Part shown: in pieces, positions 1-8,794 of the stretch
Numbering within the stretch: position 1 is the stretch's first letter
Layout: the number at the start of each line of letters is the position of its first letter
From: a virus
Length of the DNA stretch: 28,651 nt
Reading direction: 5' to 3' (one strand)
IMG/VR virus record: IMGVR_UViG_3300032287_002889
Coordinates: 1 to 28,651 of that record
Translations under genes and position numbers: made by a program
The notes under the pieces: generated by a model
The model's input: the letters and a program-made list of their open reading frames with translations, nothing else
Database searches by the model: none
Told to the model about the DNA's origin: nothing

Positions 1-240
1 AACACCCAAACACCAACCAATACATCCACACCAGCAGTAACACCAACACCTACCAACACACCAACAAACACCCAAACACCAACAAACACCCAAACACCAA
101 CCAATACATCCACACCAGCAGTAACACCAACACCTACCAACACACCAACAAACACCCAAACACCAACCAATACATCCACACCAGCAGTAACACCAACACC
201 TACCAACACACCAACAAACACCCAAACACCAACCAAGACT
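1..240 (+). repeat. In-frame minisatellite encoding a Thr/Pro/Asn linker
   Basis: The block beginning AATACATCCACACCAGCAG occurs at 19, 103 and 169. The spacings are 84 and 66 bp; the longer spacing has one extra 18-bp subunit (AACACCCAAACACCAACA-like). Both periods are multiples of three, so copy-number change would keep the reading frame and alter only stalk length. Copies are nearly identical at DNA level, which suggests recent expansion or homogenisation. The array starts before the window. Confidence 0.9.
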
Positions 241-348
241 CCAACACCCACTCCAACTACAACTTTATTGGGTATAGTTACACTTGTTGACGGATTGCAA
301 ATTTATACATACGGTGGAGATAGTATATTCCCATTCCCTTCACCTTAA
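1..348 (+). CDS. C-terminal end of a phage structural (tail) protein with a Thr/Pro/Asn repeat linker; 5' end outside window
   Basis: Frame 1 is open from the first base to TAA at 346-348, so this is the 3' end of a longer gene. The visible 115 residues are a low-complexity linker built from NTQTPT, NTSTPAV and TPTPTNTP blocks, followed by a 27-residue tail, LLGIVTLVDGLQIYTY and then a segment ending SIFPFPSP. The same kind of tail closes the next four large proteins, so this is probably another tail-associated structural protein with an extended flexible stalk before its C-terminal module. The body is unseen, so the specific role is unknown. The linker DNA is a minisatellite that could change length by slippage or recombination. 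Confidence 0.8.
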   Translation, partial: NTQTPTNTSTPAVTPTPTNTPTNTQTPTNTQTPTNTSTPAVTPTPTNTPTNTQTPTNTSTPAVTPTPTNTPTNTQTPTKTPTPTPTTTLLGIVTLVDGLQIYTYGGDSIFPFPSP

Positions 349-383
349 TAGTATATAAAAAATGACAGAATGGATATTAACAG

Positions 384-391
384 TTAAATAA
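384..391 (+). promoter_or_regulatory. Late-promoter-like motif TTAAATAA
   Basis: TTAAATAA lies 4 bases before the ATG at 396. It belongs to the T4-type late promoter family (TATAAATA) seen before many genes in this window. The short distance leaves almost no room for a leader or ribosome-binding site. Confidence 0.5.
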
Positions 392-395
392 TTCT

Positions 396-1454
396 ATGTC
401 TACCTTGACCATTGTTGTCACTGGCACACAAATATCTCCATTCAGTGCATCCGATACATATAATGTGTTACACGGAGGATATTTGTATGATCCAATGGCT
501 TCCCCATTGTCGTTTTTCTATCCGACAAGTGTTTTTGGTGGAGAGATTTCTAGTGTTTTTACGGAATCTATAAGTGGAGGAGATTTTGAACTTGCTTATG
601 ATGACTTACCAGACAATGAGTTAATATTAGAAGGTCATTATGTTTTTTGTAATTCAGAGGTAATATTTGATTTTTCAAAATTCGATCAAACAGAGTCGAA
701 AATAATTAAATTAGTTTTTGAACCTAATAATGATACTGAAAAACAAACATTTAATTATTATGTTTCCGCTAATCAGAATTTTTATCCTACTTTAAGTTCA
801 ATCAAAAGCGATTATTACCCAAGTGAAGATTTTTATACTCTTTTTACTCCAAAATTTACAATATATTATGAGGATGGAAATATAGTAAATGTAGTTGTTC
901 CTTTAACTTCAATACAATGTGGTATTTTTGATTCTTATAAAGATAAAACATTGGTGGAAAGTGTTCCTTTCTATAAGAGCGATTCCAATGTTCTTCTTTT
1001 CATAAATGACATAGAAGAGGATGACATTATATTAACAAATATATCCACTTCTTTGACATTTGATTTGGAACAATTAGATTCAGCCCTTCCTTTTGTGGAA
1101 GAAACACCATTAGCCGCACTAAATGCGGCATTGTTGGAACAACTTCTAACAACAACAGTAATAATTCCGGAGCCTCCTGTAAATGTAAACCCTGTTCAGC
1201 CCCCTACATTGATTGCTGGAAAAGGCATCGTCACCATAAAAGATGGAATTCAAATTACAGAAATAGAAGGTCAAGACATTTACCCGATTGGAGAACAAGG
1301 CATTGTAACCTTCTTGGCAGAGCAAATATATTCATTTAATAATGAAGAAATATATCCATTCTCCTCAAGTTCGGTTGAAAATCTTGTAAGATTTGTAAGC
1401 AATGACACTTTAATTAGATTTGGAAGTGGTGATGAAATTATCAAGTTCACTTAA
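396..1454 (+). CDS. Phage structural protein with three tandem C-terminal tail motifs
   Basis: This 352-residue protein has no recognised family. Residues 1-230 are beta-rich with many Ser, Asp and aromatic residues, and have no signal peptide or membrane segment. A short Pro-rich hinge (IPEPPVNVNPVQPP) at about residues 256-270 leads to residues 277-352, which hold three tandem copies of the motif shared by its neighbours: GIVTIKDGIQIT..DIYPI, GIVTFLAEQIYSF..EIYPF and NLVRFVSNDTLIRF..EIIKF. It sits in a same-strand run of structural genes between a repeat-linker protein and a 1102-residue protein, so a tail or tail-fibre role is inferred. The ATG is preceded by TTAAATAA with a 4-base gap and no Shine-Dalgarno site. 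Confidence 0.75.
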   Translation: MSTLTIVVTGTQISPFSASDTYNVLHGGYLYDPMASPLSFFYPTSVFGGEISSVFTESISGGDFELAYDDLPDNELILEGHYVFCNSEVIFDFSKFDQTESKIIKLVFEPNNDTEKQTFNYYVSANQNFYPTLSSIKSDYYPSEDFYTLFTPKFTIYYEDGNIVNVVVPLTSIQCGIFDSYKDKTLVESVPFYKSDSNVLLFINDIEEDDIILTNISTSLTFDLEQLDSALPFVEETPLAALNAALLEQLLTTTVIIPEPPVNVNPVQPPTLIAGKGIVTIKDGIQITEIEGQDIYPIGEQGIVTFLAEQIYSFNNEEIYPFSSSSVENLVRFVSNDTLIRFGSGDEIIKFT

Positions 1455-1465
1455 GCTCCCATGCC

Positions 1466-1473
1466 GATAAATA
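1466..1473 (+). promoter_or_regulatory. Late-promoter-like motif GATAAATA
   Basis: GATAAATA lies 15 bases before the ATG at 1489. A weak AAGGG at 1480-1484 could serve as a ribosome-binding site, making this one of the few genes here with room for a leader. Confidence 0.5.
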
Positions 1474-1488
1474 TTTGCTAAGGGTCAA

Positions 1489-4400
1489 ATGCTAACAAGA
1501 TTCATATCAGACAAAAGTTACGATACATTGAACGTCGAATATCCATTTGATGAAAATATGGATATAAAAAACATTCAATTGAATGTTGATGGAAATTTGA
1601 ATTATAACATAATTCCTAGTTTAAGACAAACAAAGGATATAAAAAGTAATAATTTCACTCTTAACATATTATCCAGAAACGATAATTTGCATGAATTTTT
1701 GGATTTCAAATCGGAATCCGATATTGCTAATAATATTTTTTACATATACAGTAACAACAATTCAGATATCGATGAAAATGCATCGTTTTGGAAAATAAAT
1801 GAAGACATCATAACGATTGAAACCTCATATGATGAACTAAGCAGAAAAAATATATTTTCTATCGATTTTTTAGACGAGGAAAAATGTAAAATATATCACG
1901 AAAGATATAATTTGAAATATGTTTTAGCGTATTCATTGTCAATGGGTTCTTTGAAGATTTTTCCTCTGACTGCCAATAACATAGATAGTTATCCTACAGA
2001 ATTCAATTATGTATCCAATGATAAAAATATAGTTTTTTATGTTCAAACCGAAATAGGGAATTTTGCATTAAAGAAAAGCGGAAGCAATATGATAATGGAA
2101 TATGCATCCAGCTTTACACAAGATAATAATTTTTATCTTAAAGGAAAAAATGATCCAATTCCTTTATCCAACGTTAATAACTGGGTATCCTATGAAAATA
2201 CTTTCAACAAAAACAATCTTTTAGTCAGTCAAGACAGAAGTCATTTTGACATAAAAAATAATCATCTTTTTACAACAACGATCAATTCCATAGTTTCATC
2301 TCTTCCAATAAATGTGATGACCCTAAAGAATCAATTAAACCAAGAAAACGATCAAAGCAGGGGAAATATAAATTTAGATGAAAATGAAACAACACTGAAG
2401 CAATATGAAGGAATTTTTACAGGCGGTGAAAGAGAATTCGGTTACGATAAAATAAATTTAGGATATACTATTCAAACGACTCCTTTCACATTTAAAAGTG
2501 GAAAAACCACATATTTTCATGTGCCTCACAGTGTATTCCCATATGAGAAATTAAATGTAAATTCCAGTAAATTGGCAGAAGCTGGTGCTGTGGGAGGAAG
2601 TAATCCGCTTAACAGCGATAAGATATGGAAAAAATTAAAGGATTATAAAAACACTTCTCCGTTTTCCAATCCCAGTGAAGAAAACACAGGACAATGGTTA
2701 TGTACTTGGCTTTCAGCGGGAAATCCCGATACTAGACCAATTTGGGTTGATAGATACTATAAACCCTCAAAAACGACACCATATGTTGCCATGTCCGCAA
2801 TCGCAACAGAAATAGTTTATAAAAACGGATTTGATTGTTTGGATTTGAAGGATGATGTTTCAGATGTTAAAAGTAGCTTAACATTTGAAAGTGGATGTTA
2901 TTATGCATATATGCATCTTGGAAAATTAGATTATGAGAATCTAATAGTTGAATCGCTTTCTTCCAAAATATACCACGATTCTTTGGATGTATATAAGAAT
3001 ACAAATTTCCTTTCAATAGATCCAGTCGATGGGGAGTATTCATTTTATGGGAAATCTTACGGATACATAGACTCCAATATAAAAATGGAACATAACGATG
3101 CCACATTTTCATTTTTCTTGGAAAAAGCGGACTGGAATGTGCCGACAGGGAATTTAATATTTGGAAATTATGTAAATGATGGTTTCGGTTTCTATAATTA
3201 CGCTTTAAATACACCCTATGTTCTTTTGAAAGATCAAAACGATAATCTTTCGATAATGAATAATAATTTGAAGTTAATCGATAAACTTTCAACTGAAAAT
3301 TTGACACTTTGTTCTATTGCTGGTGTTTCTAGAAGAAATGGTTTTGAAAACATTCACATCGTTACAAACGATTTTAGATTGCTGGAAGTTGATTTGAGAG
3401 GAACTATCGTGGACTCCAATTCCGCCATAGGAAACGCATTAAATCTCAAGTCCACAGATAAAATTCATTCCATGACAAATGACGAATACTATTGTTATGT
3501 GTCAACCTCTTCTGGAATAGCCGCAATTGATCTCAACAATAATAACATTTCAGTTGTTACCGAAAAGGCAAGCATAGGTAACGGAAATACATTTGAACTT
3601 TTGGTGGATTCAAATGAAAACATATATAAAGTATACGGGAAACAACCTATTTTGAGAGAAACAAATATATATTATTTGTCATCCAACAAAATAAATGTTT
3701 ATTCGACATCATTAAGTGCCGTATCAAATTATATCACAACTAATAGTGCGATAGATTGTTTTGGAATCACAAAAGACATGGAAACAAATATAGTTTCTAA
3801 AAATCAATTTTATGCATACTACAAAAATGATTTGGTTTTAAATTTCGCATTGTCAGCAATAGAAACCTATTCATTAAGTGCAATTCAATTGAGTTATTGT
3901 GAAAAATTCGAATATGGTAAATTGAGAAAATTTAAAAACATATTCTGCCAAAATGAAAGCGAATCTTATGTGATTCAGCTAGATGAGGCATACAATGAAA
4001 ACGTCATAAAACTTGATAAAAAATATGACATTGTTCAAAATAATTTGGATATAACAAATTATAATCATAATATTCAATGTCTTAGTGCCAAATACAGTGA
4101 AAATAATTACCACTTCAAAGTAAAACTATTGAACAAGGTTAACATGGAAGATTATACGGAAATAGTCTTTATAATAGATTCGAATGATCTCTCAACAGGA
4201 TATAGGCATTTCACATTCAGCATCGATTGTTACAATGGAGTTGCATCCTTTTATTTGGACGGTCAACTCTATGATAGAATAGAATTTGAAAGCAAAAAAT
4301 ATACTCTTTCTAATACATTCAGCGAAAGAATATTTTACGGATCAAATGGATATTTCAACGGCATTCCAGCTTTTAAATACATGAAAGATTCCAGTGATTT

Positions 4401-4797
4401 TGTTTGTTCTGGGTTTAAATTAAAAGAAAATCACATTATAAACAAAGCTATAGATAGAAATGAAGTAATTTATTTTTATTCAAAAGTGTATCCTCCAAAT
4501 GACTTGAAATATAATATGCCTTCTGGAAAAAGAAGCTTTATAGATAGCATGGATAAATTTTTCAATTTCAATATACCGATGTTCAAATCGAATCGTTTCA
4601 AATTAAAGATTGTTAACTCCGGTATAATTTATGAAGATTTACAAAAAGAAGTGGAATCTTATATTTCAGAAAAAATAGAAGAATATATTCCTCTTTATTC
4701 CAAACTGGATGGATTCGAATGGATAGATACAACATCCCAACCCGTTGTCTTGAAAGGGGACTACAACGTTTCAAACTCGTTGACAAATATAAAGTAA
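1489..4797 (+). CDS. Large phage tail/baseplate-associated structural protein with LamG-like and propeller-like regions
   Basis: This 1102-residue protein is the largest in the window. No catalytic motif is visible. Two segments look like concanavalin/LamG beta-sandwiches: about residues 515-580 (DATFSFFLEKADW, then GNYVNDGFGFYNYAL) and about 860-970 (FTFSIDCYNGVASFYLDGQL). Between them lie repeated beta-strand blocks such as IHIVTNDFRLLEVDL and YCYVSTSSGIAAIDL, typical of propeller blades. The C-terminus (about 1010-1102) is helical and charged. The stop codon is one base before the next ATG, so it is probably cotranscribed with the 585-residue propeller-like protein. A host-surface-facing tail role is inferred from context. 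The fold assignments come from reading the sequence and need a profile search. Confidence 0.7.
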   Translation: MLTRFISDKSYDTLNVEYPFDENMDIKNIQLNVDGNLNYNIIPSLRQTKDIKSNNFTLNILSRNDNLHEFLDFKSESDIANNIFYIYSNNNSDIDENASFWKINEDIITIETSYDELSRKNIFSIDFLDEEKCKIYHERYNLKYVLAYSLSMGSLKIFPLTANNIDSYPTEFNYVSNDKNIVFYVQTEIGNFALKKSGSNMIMEYASSFTQDNNFYLKGKNDPIPLSNVNNWVSYENTFNKNNLLVSQDRSHFDIKNNHLFTTTINSIVSSLPINVMTLKNQLNQENDQSRGNINLDENETTLKQYEGIFTGGEREFGYDKINLGYTIQTTPFTFKSGKTTYFHVPHSVFPYEKLNVNSSKLAEAGAVGGSNPLNSDKIWKKLKDYKNTSPFSNPSEENTGQWLCTWLSAGNPDTRPIWVDRYYKPSKTTPYVAMSAIATEIVYKNGFDCLDLKDDVSDVKSSLTFESGCYYAYMHLGKLDYENLIVESLSSKIYHDSLDVYKNTNFLSIDPVDGEYSFYGKSYGYIDSNIKMEHNDATFSFFLEKADWNVPTGNLIFGNYVNDGFGFYNYALNTPYVLLKDQNDNLSIMNNNLKLIDKLSTENLTLCSIAGVSRRNGFENIHIVTNDFRLLEVDLRGTIVDSNSAIGNALNLKSTDKIHSMTNDEYYCYVSTSSGIAAIDLNNNNISVVTEKASIGNGNTFELLVDSNENIYKVYGKQPILRETNIYYLSSNKINVYSTSLSAVSNYITTNSAIDCFGITKDMETNIVSKNQFYAYYKNDLVLNFALSAIETYSLSAIQLSYCEKFEYGKLRKFKNIFCQNESESYVIQLDEAYNENVIKLDKKYDIVQNNLDITNYNHNIQCLSAKYSENNYHFKVKLLNKVNMEDYTEIVFIIDSNDLSTGYRHFTFSIDCYNGVASFYLDGQLYDRIEFESKKYTLSNTFSERIFYGSNGYFNGIPAFKYMKDSSDFVCSGFKLKENHIINKAIDRNEVIYFYSKVYPPNDLKYNMPSGKRSFIDSMDKFFNFNIPMFKSNRFKLKIVNSGIIYEDLQKEVESYISEKIEEYIPLYSKLDGFEWIDTTSQPVVLKGDYNVSNSLTNIK

Positions 4798-4798
4798 C

Positions 4799-6556
4799 AT
4801 GATCAACATAAAAACAGAATTTGCAAAAAGCAATTACAATTACGATAGAAGGTTTGATGTTCGTGATGTATTACCTTTCCAGAATGAATATTTCATACAA
4901 CCAAATGAATTATCATATTACAAATCATTCAATATAAAATTATCATATTTGTATGATAATTTTCTTTATCTTTACAGTAGATGTTTTATTACAGATTTCA
5001 AAGTCCCAACATCCTATACCGGATTCATAGGTGTTACAGGAGATGATATTGGAATTTATCAAAACACAGATATTTCCGAACCATTCTCGGACGCTGGATT
5101 TGGTAACATAGACAATGCTAAAAATGCTGTTGTTGTAAAAAATGGAACATCGTATTATTTCTTTATAAACTGTCTTTCGGCTATCAATGTATTAAGATAC
5201 AGCGGAGAAAATAATTTCTGCCAAGCCTGTCCAAATATCATCACAACCGTAAATCCCGTATCTGGAGAATTGACCTTTCAAAAAATAAATGACATTTCAA
5301 TTTTTGATGGAAAATATCTATGTGTATCCGATGAGATTCTGGATGCTGTTTACAAGTATGACTTGGAGAGTTATTTCTCAAACGAAAATATCTATAAAAA
5401 TTCAACATCACCTTTCGGAAACAGATTGTTTTTACTAGATATAATTGGAGGAGAGGGAGATAGATATAACTCAATCAAATTCAATACTCCCCAAAAAATA
5501 GCAACACATAATGATTTGATTTTAGTTGAAGATTATGGTAATAAAATTTTTAAACTATACAACTCCGATTTAAATTTCCTTTCTTATAAAACATTTTTAA
5601 GCCTGTATTCATCGATAACAGGATTTCAAAACATCAAATTTAAAAACGATAGTACGATATATGGAATAACAAAAGATGGATATTATGTTTTTGATTTAAA
5701 CAATGAGAATTATCAAATAAATCTAAGCACATTCAAACCATTGTCTTCCTTTTTATACAATGGTGAAATTGTACTGGACATAGAGTTCTGTAATTACGAT
5801 AAAGACATCGTTTACATTTTAACAGACAAGGCATTAATTAAGAAATGGGACTACTCTGAAGAGATTATTGGTAGAAAAAACGCATTTGATCTTGGATCGA
5901 ACTCGGAATTCAAGTGGATGACAACAGCCGTTAAAAGCGCATCGTCTGATAATATCTACATTTATACATACAATTCAACAGCAAATGCCAATCAGATTTT
6001 AATATATTCCGATGAATTAAACACAATATCCATACTTGGAAATGAAGATTTCAATGTATATTCCAAAGAAGAAGTGTATGTAAAAAGAGACGAATGGAAT
6101 CAGGCATGGATATATGAAAAAAATCTAAAGAAAATTGCAAAAAATGTAGATATTCTTAAAAATAACATTCAATACAATTTAATAAGAAAAGATGGAAATT
6201 TCGGAAGTATTGATGATATTCAAAAAATATACAACCAATTTTCATTTGATACTGAATGGAGTAATTATACCTTGGATTTTGTAATAGGTGTTAATGAAAA
6301 CTTTCAATCATCTATTATCAACAGGGAAGTCCAAAAAGTATACGATTTTCAAGAAGAATCATTGAATTTCGTTTCATTGGATAATGATTTAAATTATTAC
6401 GAGTATATTGATATTCCCCCAAGCCCAACCCCAACTCCATATCCAACCCCAACCCCAACTCCAACAACATATACGATGAAGGGTCTTATAAGATTCGATA
6501 GCGAGGATCAAATGATAAGATTTGGAGACAGCGATCAACTCTTCCCCTTTGAATGA
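4799..6556 (+). CDS. Propeller-like phage structural protein with PT linker and C-terminal IRF/PF tail
   Basis: This 585-residue protein contains repeated beta-blade-like units, for example KINDISIFDGKYLCVSDEI, QKIATHNDLILVEDYGNKIF and KFKNDSTIYGITKDGYYVF, resembling an NHL/YncE-type propeller at about residues 140-430. A proline-threonine linker (SPTPTPYPTPTPTPTT) at about residues 541-558 is followed by the terminal motif GLIRFDSEDQMIRFGDSDQL ending in FPFE. There is a one-base gap to the preceding gene and no promoter or Shine-Dalgarno site, implying translational coupling or cotranscription. It is probably a tail-tip or fibre component. The function of the C-terminal tail is unknown. Confidence 0.7.
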   Translation: MINIKTEFAKSNYNYDRRFDVRDVLPFQNEYFIQPNELSYYKSFNIKLSYLYDNFLYLYSRCFITDFKVPTSYTGFIGVTGDDIGIYQNTDISEPFSDAGFGNIDNAKNAVVVKNGTSYYFFINCLSAINVLRYSGENNFCQACPNIITTVNPVSGELTFQKINDISIFDGKYLCVSDEILDAVYKYDLESYFSNENIYKNSTSPFGNRLFLLDIIGGEGDRYNSIKFNTPQKIATHNDLILVEDYGNKIFKLYNSDLNFLSYKTFLSLYSSITGFQNIKFKNDSTIYGITKDGYYVFDLNNENYQINLSTFKPLSSFLYNGEIVLDIEFCNYDKDIVYILTDKALIKKWDYSEEIIGRKNAFDLGSNSEFKWMTTAVKSASSDNIYIYTYNSTANANQILIYSDELNTISILGNEDFNVYSKEEVYVKRDEWNQAWIYEKNLKKIAKNVDILKNNIQYNLIRKDGNFGSIDDIQKIYNQFSFDTEWSNYTLDFVIGVNENFQSSIINREVQKVYDFQEESLNFVSLDNDLNYYEYIDIPPSPTPTPYPTPTPTPTTYTMKGLIRFDSEDQMIRFGDSDQLFPFE

Positions 6557-6562
6557 TAAATA
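6555..6562 (+). promoter_or_regulatory. Late-promoter-like motif GATAAATA
   Basis: GATAAATA overlaps the stop codon of the upstream 585-residue gene (TGATAAATA) and lies 6 bases before the ATG at 6569. By analogy with T4 late promoters, transcription would start at about the start codon. Confidence 0.5.
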
Positions 6563-6568
6563 TTAATT

Positions 6569-7468
6569 ATGGCTGGCTTTTTCAGACTTCACAACAAATT
6601 CCACAGATCTTCGCACCATACTCTTTCTAGTGCATCGGTACAAGATCAAGGACTTGATCCAATTGCAAGTCAGCAAGAGCCATTTAATGGTGTATTTTAC
6701 AACAATCTAACGGATCAAGAAAACAGTTATAATATTCTTACAAATTCCTACGATTGGTACAGCACATATTCAACCGTATGTTCTTTATCCACGAACTGGG
6801 ATTCCATAGGAACAACATATACAACAGTTTGCGGAAACTCTGCTAATTGGGATAAAGGCTATAGTGCCTATGTGACATTGTGTGCTGTCTCTGGAAATTA
6901 CGAGTCCGTATATAGTACTGTTTGCGCAAATAGTGCGAATTGGGGAAACGAGTATATTTTATATACCAATAGATCCCAAGAAAATACAAGATCAAAAACA
7001 TTCAGCGGATATACATTGACGGTAAATCCAGATGATACTGTCGATTGGAATTTAGACATAGCCCAAGTTGCATATTTAACATTGGATCGAAATGTACTAG
7101 TAAAAAGCCCATCTGGAAATTCCATGAAAAACGGTGGACTTTATAATCTTTTCGTGGTTCAAGCAAACCCATCAGGAGGATATACACTATCATTTGAAAG
7201 TGATTATATATTTCCAGTTGGAGTTGATATTTCAACTGACATTAATTTCGCATTATCTGGGGTTACAATATTCAACTTTTTTAGCGATGGTGCATTCATG
7301 TATGGTGATTTTTACAAAACAAATCTAATAGAACCAAGTCCGACACCGACTCCGCAATTAACCCCAACACCAACTCCAACACCAACTCAATTTGGATTGA
7401 TAACCTTTGTGAGCAACGATTCAATGGTGAGATTTGATAGTGGAGATGTACTGATACCATTCCCTTAA
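6569..7468 (+). CDS. Phage structural protein with Trp/Cys repeats (paralogue 1), PT linker and C-terminal IRF/PF tail
   Basis: This 299-residue protein is paralogous to the next gene. The N-terminus holds F-H-x-x-x-H-H-T (residues 11-18), then DPIAS and PFNGVFYNNL. Residues 57-130 contain repeats of about 17 residues with the core STVC/TTVC then NSANW (Trp at 63, 77, 94 and 125). A beta-rich domain follows (about 140-250), then a TPTPT linker and the tail GLITFVSNDSMVRFDSGDVL ending IPFP. The His/Cys/Trp pattern is conserved in the paralogue and may be structural, perhaps metal-binding or trimer-stacking. No family is recognised; the setting suggests a tail appendage or its adaptor. Confidence 0.75.
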   Translation: MAGFFRLHNKFHRSSHHTLSSASVQDQGLDPIASQQEPFNGVFYNNLTDQENSYNILTNSYDWYSTYSTVCSLSTNWDSIGTTYTTVCGNSANWDKGYSAYVTLCAVSGNYESVYSTVCANSANWGNEYILYTNRSQENTRSKTFSGYTLTVNPDDTVDWNLDIAQVAYLTLDRNVLVKSPSGNSMKNGGLYNLFVVQANPSGGYTLSFESDYIFPVGVDISTDINFALSGVTIFNFFSDGAFMYGDFYKTNLIEPSPTPTPQLTPTPTPTPTQFGLITFVSNDSMVRFDSGDVLIPFP

Positions 7469-7475
7469 ATGAAAG

Positions 7476-8399
7476 ATGAACAATTTAATATTTCACAACA
7501 ATTTTCATCGAAGCAACCACCACACGGTAGCTCTTTCTGGATATCCTGAGTCATCTAAAGATCCGATTGCAAGTATTAAATATCCCTTTCAAGGAATATT
7601 TTATAATGATCTTTATACAATTGATTCTAATTTCATAGCAAGCACAAACAGTTATGACTGGTGGAGCACACATACGAGCGTAAAGTCGAATTCGGCTATA
7701 TGGGAAAAATATTGGACAACATATACAACGGTTTGCTCCAATAGTGCAAATTGGAATGAATATTCCAAGGTTTATAGCATTTTCAATTCATTGTCATCTG
7801 ATTGGCAATCAACATATGTTACGTTGTGTGCAAATTTGAATTATTGGAATGCCGTATACGACGAGAACACGATGTATACTAACAAGGTGCAGCAATCCAC
7901 AAGACAGAAAACATTCAAGAATATTCAAATATCACCCTTGAATCCAATGAATATTGTTTTGAATTTGGATTCCGGACAAGTTTCCACTTATGTCACAGAT
8001 GACAATGCAAATTTTTCAGATTTCAATTTTGCAAAAAAAGGCGGAATATATTATTTGATTTTAATAACCGATGCGAGATCAAACCCAACATTCCAAATTA
8101 CATTCAATAGTGGAAGATTTCGGTTCACAGATGATCAAAACACTTATATTATAAATGGTGGAGTTTATTTGAGAAAATTTCAATTTATATCGGATGGAAT
8201 TTTTTTACATGGAAAATCCACGCTTTATGAACTCCAGGCACCACCTCCAACCGTAAATGGCTTGGTGACAATTGTTGATAGATTCCAAATAAGGACTATA
8301 GGTGGAATTGATATATACCCAATGGAAGATAGGGGAATTGTGAATTTTTCAGATAATCAAATATTTTCATTCAATGATGAAGCACTATATCCTTTTTGA
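7476..8399 (+). CDS. Phage structural protein with Trp/Cys repeats (paralogue 2) and two C-terminal IRF/PF motifs
   Basis: This 307-residue protein is a tandem paralogue of the previous one. It keeps F-H-x-x-x-H-H-T near residue 10, DPIAS, a PFQGIFYNDL segment and the repeats NSYDWWSTHTSV, TTYTTVCSNSANW and STYVTLCANLNYW. The linker is a short APPPTV rather than a TP run. Two tail motifs follow: GLVTIVDRFQIRTI..DIYPM and GIVNFSDNQIFSF..ALYPF, reaching the stop codon. The seven-base gap to the upstream stop and the absence of a clear promoter (only TTAAATGA at 7464) suggest cotranscription. Tandem duplication followed by linker and tail divergence is the simplest origin. Confidence 0.75.
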   Translation: MNNLIFHNNFHRSNHHTVALSGYPESSKDPIASIKYPFQGIFYNDLYTIDSNFIASTNSYDWWSTHTSVKSNSAIWEKYWTTYTTVCSNSANWNEYSKVYSIFNSLSSDWQSTYVTLCANLNYWNAVYDENTMYTNKVQQSTRQKTFKNIQISPLNPMNIVLNLDSGQVSTYVTDDNANFSDFNFAKKGGIYYLILITDARSNPTFQITFNSGRFRFTDDQNTYIINGGVYLRKFQFISDGIFLHGKSTLYELQAPPPTVNGLVTIVDRFQIRTIGGIDIYPMEDRGIVNFSDNQIFSFNDEALYPF

Positions 8400-8420
8400 T
8401 TTTTTTTTTTAAAAAATAAA
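8400..8420 (+). terminator. Possible intrinsic terminator (T/A tract) closing the large tail-gene block
   Basis: After the stop codon the DNA is a run of about eleven T followed by six A. The T/A tract can pair with itself, but there is no GC-rich stem, so termination is only suggested. It separates the IRF/PF gene block from the following adhesin cassette, which starts with its own late-type motif. Confidence 0.25.
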
Positions 8421-8429
8421 ACACCAAGA

Positions 8430-8437
8430 CTAAATAA
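8430..8437 (+). promoter_or_regulatory. Late-promoter-like motif CTAAATAA
   Basis: CTAAATAA lies 6 bases before the ATG at 8444. It is identical to the motifs before 11331 and, on the minus strand, before 16026 and 20233. Confidence 0.5.
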
Positions 8438-8443
8438 AAATAT

Positions 8444-8782
8444 ATGCCTAGTACATTCGACAATTTTACATTAGGAACCACAGCAGGAGGAGCCACACCA
8501 ATTCAAGCTGATGATTACGTTGTTGGATTTGATACAGCGGTATTGAATGGTGAAAGAAAGTGGAGAGTTTCCACACTTGCCCAAGCTGTTAGTGCTATTA
8601 TAGATTCCGAATTTGTCCCAACAGGCGGTGGAAATGATAAAGTTTTTTGGGAAAACGATAAAAACGTGACTTCCAATTACACTATAACACTAAATAAAAA
8701 CGCAATGACTGCTGGGCCAATTACAGTTAATTCTGGCGTTGTAGTAACAGTGCCAAGCGGCTCAACATGGACAGTAGTATAG
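8444..8782 (+). CDS. Short tail-fibre protein
   Basis: This 112-residue protein starts with the small-residue-rich MPSTFDNFTLGTTAGGATPI typical of modular phage tail-fibre N-termini. It ends with a beta-rich segment containing VFWENDKNVTSNYTITLNKN and VTVPSGSTWTVV. As I recall, this END-x-x-V-T-x-N-Y-T-I ... SGSTW ending recurs at the C-termini of fibre proteins in T4-like aquatic phages. It is first in a closely spaced six-gene adhesin cassette. No catalytic motif is present. Location on the distal fibre is inferred from family resemblance. Confidence 0.65.
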   Translation: MPSTFDNFTLGTTAGGATPIQADDYVVGFDTAVLNGERKWRVSTLAQAVSAIIDSEFVPTGGGNDKVFWENDKNVTSNYTITLNKNAMTAGPITVNSGVVVTVPSGSTWTVV

Positions 8783-8794
8783 AAAATTAAAATT

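Noticed and set aside
2867-3307. Minus-strand ORF of 146 codons inside the 1102-residue structural gene
   Set aside because: Fully antisense to a well-supported gene, with no family features, and the composition expected of the reverse strand of A/T-rich coding DNA.
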